This document shows, one piece after another, positions 23,604-30,017 of a stretch of DNA of 64,000 nt. Made by a program: the position numbers and the translations under genes. The notes under the pieces are model-generated. The model was not told the DNA's origin, did not search any database, and was given only the letters and a program-made list of their open reading frames with translations. Source of the DNA: an uncultured Muribaculaceae bacterium (GTDB taxonomy: Bacteria; Bacteroidota; Bacteroidia; Bacteroidales; Muribaculaceae); NCBI GenBank assembly GCA_958439725.1, contig CAUBWJ010000005.1:1-64000 (forward strand), given 5' to 3'. The number at the start of each line of letters is the position of its first letter. Positions within the stretch are counted from its first letter, which is position 1.

Positions 23604-25229
23604 TCAGTCCTCCTTTGAACGATTCTTGGCTTTGTCCTTGTTTTTCGTTGCCGACGAGCCGGTGTCTTTCTCCTCTTTGAGGTCGATTTCGTTGTGATTG
23701 CGGTCTATCACGCGGTATTGCAGATAGGCCAGCGACTGGTCGGGCATGATTTTGAATTTGTGGCCGAGCTCGAAGAGCCAGCGGCGGTAGGGCGAGATAA
23801 GTCCCTTTTTCAGGTAGGCGTCGACATAGGGATGAACATACATCACGAATCCCGACTGGTTGAGCGAGGTCACGAGGTATTCCAGCTTTTCGCGCAGGGT
23901 GTCGGTGAAAAGCAGCGAGGGCTGTACCACGCCTTTGCCGTAGCAAGAGGGGCACGTTTCGGTGGTTACGATGTCGAGAGCCGGGCGCACGCGCTGGCGG
24001 GTGATCTGCATCAGGCCGAACTTGCTTAGCGGCAGGATGTTGTGGCGTGCACGGTCGCTTGCCATCACATCGCGCATGTGTTCATAGAGCTTCTGGCGGT
24101 GTTCTGACTTGGCCATGTCTATGAAGTCAATTACAATGATTCCGCCCATATCGCGCAGTCTGAGCTGACGGGCAATCTCGTCGGCGGCGCGCAGATTTAC
24201 CTCCAGAGCGTTGCTTTCCTGGTCGGGAGCAGCCTTGGAGCGGTTGCCGGAGTTCACGTCGATTACGTGAAGAGCCTCCGTGTGCTCGATGATAATGTAG
24301 GCGCCGCTCTTGAACGACACTGTTTTGCCGAACGACAGTTTTATCTGCTTGGTGATATTGAAAGCGTCGAATATCGGCTGGTCCTTATCGTAGAGCTTCA
24401 CAATGTCCTTGCGGTCGGGAGCTATGAGGTTCACATAGTTCTGAATCTGGGTGAAGGTCTCGCGGTCGTTTACCCAGATGCTTTCGAAGTCGGGGTTGAA
24501 GATGTCGCGGATCACGCTCACTATTCGGCTTTCTTCCTGGAAGATGAGGGCCGGAGCGGTTGATGTGCGCGCCTTGGCCACGGTGTCTTCCCAGTATTTG
24601 AGCAGGGTCTTCATCTCGTGGTTGAGTTCGGCCACGCGTTTGCCCTCGGCCGATGTGCGTATTATCACGCCGAAGTTCTTGGGCCGGATGCTGTCCACAA
24701 GCTGGCGCAGACGGGCTTTCTCTTCGGGGTTCTTGATTTTCTGCGAGATGGAGATTTTGTCGTTGAAGGGCATCAGCACTATGTAGCGCCCTGTGAGTGA
24801 TATTTCGGTGGTGAGTCGTGGCCCTTTCGACGATATGGGTTCCTTGACTATCTGCACCATGAGCTGCTGGCCGGGTGTGAGCACCGACGAGATTGTGCCG
24901 TGCTTGTCAATGTCGGGCAGCAGCTTCATTTTGGAAATCGAGGGCACCGATTTCTTTTCGGGGTCGAGCGCCTCGGTGAGGAAAGAGGAGTAGGATGAAA
25001 AACGGGAGCCGAGATCTAAGTAATGGAGGAATGCGTCCTTGTCGTAGCCCACGTTGACAAAGGCGGCATTCAGTCCGGGCATGAGCTTTTTGGCTTTGGC
25101 CAGATAGATGTCGCCCACGGCGTAGGCTATGTCGCGGGCCTCCTTCTGCAGGGAGACCAGACGTGAGTCCTCAAGGAGTGCAATAGACATTTCCTTGGGC
25201 TGCACATCGACAATGAGTTCGCTTCGCAT
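23604..25229 (-). CDS. rng: Ribonuclease G/E family endoribonuclease
   Basis: 541 residues, the RNase G-type length without the long RNase E scaffold tail. The S1 domain lies near residues 35-125 (GDIYLAKAKKLMPGLNAAFV and GYDKDAFLHYLDLG). The DNase I-like catalytic part carries HVIDVNSGN and GGIIVIDFIDMA with metal-binding Asp residues, and the zinc-link CPSCYGKG follows. The C-terminus is a charged Lys/Glu tail. It cuts AU-rich single-stranded RNA in mRNA decay and rRNA processing. The gene has a long leader containing a strong inverted repeat (25324-25392), which may be used for autoregulation as in RNase E. Confidence 0.95.
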   Translation of the reverse strand: MRSELIVDVQPKEMSIALLEDSRLVSLQKEARDIAYAVGDIYLAKAKKLMPGLNAAFVNVGYDKDAFLHYLDLGSRFSSYSSFLTEALDPEKKSVPSISKMKLLPDIDKHGTISSVLTPGQQLMVQIVKEPISSKGPRLTTEISLTGRYIVLMPFNDKISISQKIKNPEEKARLRQLVDSIRPKNFGVIIRTSAEGKRVAELNHEMKTLLKYWEDTVAKARTSTAPALIFQEESRIVSVIRDIFNPDFESIWVNDRETFTQIQNYVNLIAPDRKDIVKLYDKDQPIFDAFNITKQIKLSFGKTVSFKSGAYIIIEHTEALHVIDVNSGNRSKAAPDQESNALEVNLRAADEIARQLRLRDMGGIIVIDFIDMAKSEHRQKLYEHMRDVMASDRARHNILPLSKFGLMQITRQRVRPALDIVTTETCPSCYGKGVVQPSLLFTDTLREKLEYLVTSLNQSGFVMYVHPYVDAYLKKGLISPYRRWLFELGHKFKIMPDQSLAYLQYRVIDRNHNEIDLKEEKDTGSSATKNKDKAKNRSKED

Positions 25230-25323
25230 TGGCTTAGTTTATAAATTGGTTAATATTCTGGAAAGCGTGGCTTTCCGGGAGGGGGAGATGGCCGCCGGGT
25301 GCGGCCGTGGAAGGATGCAATAA

Positions 25324-25392
25324 ACAAAGAACAAACTTTTTGCCGGAAAAACGCCCTGCTGTGGGCACCCCGCAAGAAAGTTTGTTCGTTGT
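25324..25392 (-). terminator. Long hairpin between the 29-residue gene and rng
   Basis: ACAAAGAACAAACTTT (25324-25339) pairs with AAAGTTTGTTCGTTGT (25377-25392), 15 of 16 bases, with a GC-rich 37-base loop. On the minus strand it is followed by TTATTG. It could end the HU/COX24 transcript or be a leader stem cut by RNase G itself. Confidence 0.5.
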
Positions 25393-25497
25393 ATCGCGTT
25401 TCTGGTTTCGGATGTGGCTGTGCATATCCGGTTACTGAACGTCGGTCGGGAAGAGTCAGGGCCTGAAGCCGGGCTTGCGATGCAAGCGGCAATGTCC

Positions 25498-25587
25498 TTA
25501 TTTCTTCTTGTGACGATTCTTTCTGAGACGTTTTTTGCGCTTGTGAGTAGCCATTTTATGGCCTTTTCTTTTCTTTCCGCTTGGCAT
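25498..25587 (-). CDS. 29-residue AURKAIP1/COX24-domain protein (very short, basic)
   Basis: The minus strand encodes MPSGKKRKGHKMATHKRKKR and ends LRKNRHKKK, 29 residues with 16 Lys/Arg. This is the short bacterial form of the AURKAIP1/COX24 domain, related to the mitochondrial small-subunit protein mS38; database annotations of Bacteroidetes genomes list the same peptide. It is probably a ribosome-associated basic peptide. It lies between HU and RNase G on the same strand, 56 bases after HU, and is too short for many gene finders. Confidence 0.8.
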   Translation of the reverse strand: MPSGKKRKGHKMATHKRKKRLRKNRHKKK

Positions 25588-25643
25588 ATTACGCTATGAT
25601 TAAAAAGTGTATGTTTGTATATATGTTAAAGTCTGGCCGGCTG

Positions 25644-25916
25644 TTATTTTACCTCTTCCATGAACACTTTGGCGGGCTTGAAAGCCGGAATCTTGTGCTC
25701 GGGAATGATGATGGTGGTGTTCTTGGAAATGTTGCGGGCTGTCTTCTCAGAGCGTACTTTCACAATGAAGCTGCCGAATCCGCGGAGATAGACGTTTTCG
25801 CCGTGGGCAAGAGAATCCTTTACTACTTCCATGAACTTTTCAACAGTGGCAAGAACGCTGGCTTTGTCTACGCCGGTTGTTTTTGCGATTTCGTTGACGA
25901 TATCAGCTTTAGTCAT
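25644..25916 (-). CDS. HU-family DNA-binding protein
   Basis: 90 residues from the ATG at 25916 (the ATG four codons upstream is possible). Starts MTKADIVNEIAKTTGVDK, with the DNA-binding arm GENVYLRGFGSFIVKVRSEK followed by ARNISKNTTIIIPEHKIPAFKPAK, where the arm-tip Pro inserts between bases. It bends and compacts DNA. A 5' leader stem (25964-25994) precedes it, and the COX24 peptide gene follows. Confidence 0.95.
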   Translation of the reverse strand: MTKADIVNEIAKTTGVDKASVLATVEKFMEVVKDSLAHGENVYLRGFGSFIVKVRSEKTARNISKNTTIIIPEHKIPAFKPAKVFMEEVK

Positions 25917-25963
25917 TTTCTTATGCAATTATTAATGATGATTAATTACTTGACAATATGATA

Positions 25964-25994
25964 ATTGTGGCACAGCGCGGGGTTTTGCCACAAT
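25964..25994 (-). promoter_or_regulatory. Leader hairpin of HU gene
   Basis: ATTGTGGCA (25964-25972) pairs with TGCCACAAT (25986-25994). A GATATTTG (7 of 8 bases of the -7 consensus) lies upstream, so the stem falls near the start of the HU mRNA. The remaining AT-rich 25995-26166 shows no gene. Confidence 0.4.
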
Positions 25995-26166
25995 TGCAAG
26001 TGCAAATATCGGAATTTTTTTACAATTCTGAGCAATAGATGTTTAATTTTTTGTCTGAATTTTTCGCTGGTATCAGCGGGAAATAGGTTACATTTTAACC
26101 CTTTATTGCGGTTCACACCTCTTGCAGTGTTTTTTTATAGTTATACCGACATTATTTTCAGGGCAG

Positions 26167-26595
26167 TTACAACATATCCTTGATTCTCTGTTCAACTATC
26201 TTACTGCATTTTACGCCCTTTATGATGATTGCAACGCTGTTTGCGTCAAAATGGCCGGGGAGCTCGTAGATTTTATTGTTGTTCAAAAGATTGCTGAATT
26301 CTTCGTGAGACAGTTCCACAGGGTTATTGCAATCAATGTATGTCTGATCTTTCTTAAGCATGTTTGTCCCGTCGCTCGGAAACACAGGATAGGTATTTAA
26401 ATCAAAATTAAGTACCTTGGCCCGTTGGATTGCTTTTTCAACTTGTGAGGAACCCGTCGCAAATAAGAAAACGGTATTACCACGTTTTATACACACATGG
26501 ATGTGGTCACTGACGCCAACCGGACAATCCGACTTGAAAAAATACATTTTTCCTTCGGAGACCGTGGCCCCAAACGCCGAAACCGGAATGTCCAT
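26167..26595 (-). CDS. Probable toxin partner of the Panacea-domain protein
   Basis: 142 residues from ATG 26595, 10 bases after the Panacea gene stop. I do not recognise it with certainty. The sequence has an early strand-rich part (GKMYFFKSDCP, DHIHVCIKRGNTVFLFATGS) and a late helical part (SHEEFSNLLNNNKIYELPG, VEQRIKDML). The layout, a small beta-barrel-like start with D-H-hydrophobic-C motif, is reminiscent of PemK/MazF-like RNA-cleaving toxins. The gene order (antitoxin first, partner second, nearly touching) is that of PanAT modules. Function by inference only. Confidence 0.6.
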   Translation of the reverse strand: MDIPVSAFGATVSEGKMYFFKSDCPVGVSDHIHVCIKRGNTVFLFATGSSQVEKAIQRAKVLNFDLNTYPVFPSDGTNMLKKDQTYIDCNNPVELSHEEFSNLLNNNKIYELPGHFDANSVAIIIKGVKCSKIVEQRIKDML

Positions 26596-26605
26596 GGCGT
26601 TCTGA

Positions 26606-27187
26606 TCAATTGTAAAATTCGTGATATATTTCTTTGGTCGTTTCCAGCACCTCAGGAGATTGTTTGAAAAGATCCGAGGTGTCCTCATCACAATTTTCAA
26701 ACATCAGATCCATGTTGATAGGGAACGAGTTTTTCTCATTCTTATCCAGAAGCATGTCTTTATATTTCTCCCACTCCGGGTATTTATGAGACAAGTCCGA
26801 AAGTTCACGTCCCGAGAAATTTCCGTAAGTATCAATTACCCGGTTGAGAACTTGGATATCGGACTCCGAAAACTCTTTCAAATCGGGGGCTTGGATGGCG
26901 CGAAATTTATAGGGCTTGACTTTTTCAATCCATTGCCCGAAATAGTTGTCGGGAGTTTCCAGGACAGTAGCCTCACCGTCCAACAGATGTTTTGCATCGG
27001 TAGGAACCACACCTTTTGGCATTGCAAAATATCTGTCGCCTGTAATCGTTCTTCCGTTGAGGCGCAGATGGCAACGGTCAGCGAGCCATAGCAACTTATA
27101 GGCCTTCATTTCATCCAAGGTCTGTCCTTGCATTTTGGAAGCTAAAAATGCCATAGCCTGAATAATCTTTTTTGTGTTCCTTGCCAT
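26606..27187 (-). CDS. Panacea-domain (SocA/DUF4065-like) antitoxin candidate
   Basis: 193 residues. The Panacea/SocA-like core is visible: NTKKIIQAMAFLASKMQGQT, MKAYKLLWLADRCHLRLNGR, TITGDRYFAMPKGVVPTDAK, and ELSDLSHKYPEW near residue 145. Panacea-domain proteins are versatile antitoxins paired with many unrelated toxins. It has its own TAACTTTG promoter (27214-27221) and precedes an unknown 142-residue gene. Codon and base use is more AT-rich than neighbouring RNase G, as expected of an acquired module. Confidence 0.85.
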   Translation of the reverse strand: MARNTKKIIQAMAFLASKMQGQTLDEMKAYKLLWLADRCHLRLNGRTITGDRYFAMPKGVVPTDAKHLLDGEATVLETPDNYFGQWIEKVKPYKFRAIQAPDLKEFSESDIQVLNRVIDTYGNFSGRELSDLSHKYPEWEKYKDMLLDKNEKNSFPINMDLMFENCDEDTSDLFKQSPEVLETTKEIYHEFYN

Positions 27188-27213
27188 CAGATACTCTTTT
27201 GTTCTTTAAACCA

Positions 27214-27221
27214 CAAAGTTA
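27214..27221 (-). promoter_or_regulatory. -7 promoter element for the Panacea module
   Basis: TAACTTTG on the minus strand, 27 bases before the start codon. Confidence 0.6.
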
Positions 27222-27327
27222 AAGATAAGTTTTTATAAATCAAAATTGTTGGATTGGGATTCCAATGAATCTGCGGGATGTCATACGCCAAAATTCGCGG
27301 GTATCGGGGCAACCGGAAAGAATCGCG

Positions 27328-28071
27328 TTACTCGGTCAGGAGGAGGAGGAGGAGGGAGGGGAGGGCGGTGGCGCGGGCGCAGCGGGGGTCGTCGGGGGCG
27401 GGAGCGTCACCGGTGCGGTCGAACCATACGGCATGCCAGCCTGCGCCGAGAGCGCCTGCTATGTCGGTGGTCGGATTGTCGCCTATAAGAAGGTTGCTGT
27501 CGGGTTGCTCTGAGGCGGCCATGCGCGCGGCGTGTTCGAAGAGCCGGCGGTCGGGTTTGTTCACGTCTATGTCGTCGCTCAGCACCGTCAGGTCAATCTT
27601 GTCCTGAAGTCCGGCATTGCGAATCTTACGGTGTTGCACATCGGCAAACCCGTTTGAAAGCACTCCGATGCGGATATCAGGCCATCGGTTCTTTATGGCG
27701 TCGATAAGCTCGATGGCGCCCGGAATCAGATTTTTCTGCTCGGCAAGCCGGTCGAGATAATATGTGTCGAGGAATTCCGACAGACGGCGAGCTTCCGCGT
27801 CAGTCATGCCTGCTTCGGCGAGAGGGAGGCGGAAGCGCTCCATTCTCAGGGTGTCGCGGTCTATTTCTGCGCGGCTGTATTGGTCCCAGAGCAGGTGGTT
27901 ATGAAATTCGTATCGTTCGGTCCATGCTTCGGCGTCGGCAAACAGTAGGCGAATCGGCTCCACGCTGTCGTAGACAATGCGGAGGGCCGCACGCGAGTTG
28001 GTGCGGAAGTCAATCAGGGTGTCGTCGAGGTCGAACCATACGGTTTTTATCCTCGACCCCTCGTAAATCAT
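27328..28071 (-). CDS. HAD-family hydrolase, YjjG/nucleotidase type
   Basis: 247 residues from the ATG at 28071, which overlaps the yhhQ stop by ATGA; a start at 28092 would read back into yhhQ. HAD motif I is WFDLDDTLIDF (nucleophile Asp and acid/base Asp), motif II VLSNG, motif III Lys in DVNKPDRRLF, motif IV IGDNPTTDIAGAL. The helical cap fits the YjjG pyrimidine 5'-nucleotidase type that dephosphorylates unusual nucleotides. The C-terminus ends with a run of six leucines, from a GGA-type simple repeat in DNA, which is slippage-prone. Cotranscribed with the queuosine-precursor transporter. Confidence 0.88.
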   Translation of the reverse strand: MIYEGSRIKTVWFDLDDTLIDFRTNSRAALRIVYDSVEPIRLLFADAEAWTERYEFHNHLLWDQYSRAEIDRDTLRMERFRLPLAEAGMTDAEARRLSEFLDTYYLDRLAEQKNLIPGAIELIDAIKNRWPDIRIGVLSNGFADVQHRKIRNAGLQDKIDLTVLSDDIDVNKPDRRLFEHAARMAASEQPDSNLLIGDNPTTDIAGALGAGWHAVWFDRTGDAPAPDDPRCARATALPSLLLLLLTE

Positions 28072-28772
28072 ATTTCGCTTATCTTCCACCATTTATATGA
28101 TTGTGTAGTATCGGTGCGTGCGGCCGGAACACCTTCGTGGTTGCGCAGTATCCTGACTACTTTGATTGTGACAGGAAGTACGAGAATCTCGTAGACGGTT
28201 TTAAGCAGGGCCTGGGTGACGCAGAGCGTGAGTATCACGTTCCAGGGAAGGGTGCCGGCGAATGCAAGCGGGAAAAATATCGCGGAGTCAACGCCTTCGC
28301 CCCAGAGGGTGCTCATTATGGCGCGGAAGGAGAATCCGGCGGCCGACGACGGCCGGGCGCTGCGCGATTTCATGCGGCTCATCACATAGGCGTTGACCAT
28401 CGACCCGCAAAGGAAGGCGGTGAAGCTGGCGGCGAATATGCGGGGAGTGGCCCCGAACACTATCTGCATCGCTTCCTGATGGTGCCAGGTGGTGTGGGAG
28501 GGGAGAGCGAGGCCAAGCTGGAGCAGCAGGGTCACAAGCAGGTTCATGGCGAAGCCGAGCCATATCACGAACCGCGCGCGGGAAAAACCGTAGATTTCAA
28601 CTATGCAGTCGGAGATGATGTAGCTCAGGGGAAATACCACGAATCCGGCGGTAATGGTGAGCGGGCCAAGCTCCACGGTTTTGATTTCCATAAGGTTGGC
28701 CACGATTATACACACGCAGAAGAGCACTGCCAGAAGCAGAAACACGGGTGAAAATACAGTCTTGTTTGTCAT
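28068..28772 (-). CDS. yhhQ: Queuosine precursor transporter (YhhQ/VUT family)
   Basis: 234 residues from the ATG at 28772. Six membrane segments; the motif ANLMEIKTVELG, then TAGFVVFPLSYIISDCIVEI and YGFSRAR, is diagnostic. The YhhQ family imports preQ0, preQ1 or queuine across the inner membrane for tRNA queuosine. A preQ1-I type riboswitch ends five bases before the start codon, which strongly supports the role. Overlaps the HAD gene downstream by 4 bases. Confidence 0.95.
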   Translation of the reverse strand: MTNKTVFSPVFLLLAVLFCVCIIVANLMEIKTVELGPLTITAGFVVFPLSYIISDCIVEIYGFSRARFVIWLGFAMNLLVTLLLQLGLALPSHTTWHHQEAMQIVFGATPRIFAASFTAFLCGSMVNAYVMSRMKSRSARPSSAAGFSFRAIMSTLWGEGVDSAIFFPLAFAGTLPWNVILTLCVTQALLKTVYEILVLPVTIKVVRILRNHEGVPAARTDTTQSYKWWKISEI

Positions 28773-28776
28773 TGAT

Positions 28777-28806
28777 CTTGTTTTTAACGAGGTAGCAAGC
28801 ACTCGG
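28777..28806 (-). promoter_or_regulatory. preQ1-I riboswitch before yhhQ
   Basis: On the minus strand CGAG-UGCUUGCUAC-CUCG forms a 4-bp stem with a 10-base loop, followed by UUAAAAACAAG. The loop ends in GCUAC like the B. subtilis aptamer, and the A-rich tail that folds back on the loop is present. The tail ends close to the start codon, so binding of preQ1 probably hides the ribosome site, giving translational control. Confidence 0.85.
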
Positions 28807-28834
28807 TGAATTGTTTTTCTAAGTTTTCTGACTG

Positions 28835-28842
28835 CAAATTTA
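28835..28842 (-). promoter_or_regulatory. -7 promoter element for yhhQ
   Basis: TAAATTTG on the minus strand, about 30 bases before the riboswitch. Confidence 0.6.
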
Positions 28843-28868
28843 CTGCTTTTTCTTCATTGGCACAACCC

Positions 28869-30017
28869 CTATTGGAGAAGGTGATAGTACACGGGCTTAT
28901 GGTTTGGGAGAAGGTCGGGGTGAAAGGCTTTAATCATGTCGGCGAGAAGAACGTCGGGCGTCAGTGGCAGATTCTCGTAGAGAGGAACATCCTCAAGATT
29001 ACAGTAAATCACCTTGCGGTTACTGAAGGCTTTGAAGTCGGCATACCGTGCATCGGAGGCTTCGAGGGCCTCATAGCTGAACTCCCCGTGATAGGCGTTC
29101 ATGACACGCCAGAAATCGGCATCGCAACCTTTGGAATATACCTGTTCGAATTCCATCAGAGTGGCGTCAGTACCGGTGTCGCTTTCCATGAAATATCGGG
29201 CTCCGGCGTCACGGAACAGTTTCCCGTAGAAACTGTTCCCTCCGGGCACATACCAGGTGCCGCCACGCATTTCGCCACTCATGACTGACGGTCGGTCAGT
29301 CGCGCCCGCGGCAAGAGCCTTGAGGCGGTTATACCTCTTTTCTATACCCTGAAACACTTCAATGGCCTTTTGTTCTTTTCCTATGAACATGCCGGTTATT
29401 TTTATCCATTCCGAGAGGCCCAGCGGTGTTGTCTCGCTGAAGGCCCAGAAGGGAATAAGGGGTATGCCAAGATTTTTAAGTCCGTCGTAGCCGCCGCGAC
29501 GATGTGGAGATATGAAAATCACGTCGGGGTCGCAGGCAAGAATAATCTCCTTGTCGAAGTTGCCCTCCATGCCTATGCGGCTCACGCGGCCATCGTCAAG
29601 TCGCCTGAGCCACTCGGGGTTGCGTGTGCGTTGGGTGTTGCTCGTAGCCACCACCTTGTCATAGCTGTCAAGCGTGGCAAATGCTCCGAGCTGTGTCATG
29701 GTCATGCACACAACGCGCTCAACCGGTACGTGTATCGGGGTATATCCATCAGGGATATCAGTCGGCTCGGTACCTTTCGGAATCAGTGCGAAATGCTGAG
29801 GGACAGCGTTGGTGTCGGCAGGGTGACGCATAGTCACCAACCGCACTCCGTCGGCGCGTTCGCTGACGCTGAAACCGAGGGCATAGGCAGGCGACATCTC
29901 CGAAATGGAATCGGAACTCCCGGCTGTCTCGCTCTGCCGGCTGCCGCCACCGGAGTGGCGGCAACCCGAGAGTAAGAAAGTCAGAAATATGACTGCAAAG
30001 GTAAGGCAGATTCTCAT
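28869..30017 (-). CDS. Cobalamin-type ABC substrate-binding lipoprotein (BtuF-like)
   Basis: 382 residues from ATG 30017, which overlaps the receptor stop by ATGA and starts with a lipoprotein signal (LTFLLSGC). The earlier ATG at 30056 lies inside the receptor gene. The periplasmic-binding-protein fold of the BtuF/FhuD class is seen as RVVCMTMTQLGAFATLDSYD, NFDKEIILACDPDVIFISP and LPLTPDVLLADMIKAFHPDL. Placed directly behind a BtuB-like receptor and under a cobalamin riboswitch, it should bind corrinoids in the periplasm. The permease and ATPase genes are not adjacent. Confidence 0.88.
   Translation of the reverse strand: MRICLTFAVIFLTFLLSGCRHSGGGSRQSETAGSSDSISEMSPAYALGFSVSERADGVRLVTMRHPADTNAVPQHFALIPKGTEPTDIPDGYTPIHVPVERVVCMTMTQLGAFATLDSYDKVVATSNTQRTRNPEWLRRLDDGRVSRIGMEGNFDKEIILACDPDVIFISPHRRGGYDGLKNLGIPLIPFWAFSETTPLGLSEWIKITGMFIGKEQKAIEVFQGIEKRYNRLKALAAGATDRPSVMSGEMRGGTWYVPGGNSFYGKLFRDAGARYFMESDTGTDATLMEFEQVYSKGCDADFWRVMNAYHGEFSYEALEASDARYADFKAFSNRKVIYCNLEDVPLYENLPLTPDVLLADMIKAFHPDLLPNHKPVYYHLLQ

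Noticed and set aside
27328..27370. GGA-type simple repeat at the HAD 3' end as a special element
   Set aside because: It encodes the C-terminal Leu run and Pro/Ser; a simple coding repeat explains it, though slippage is possible.
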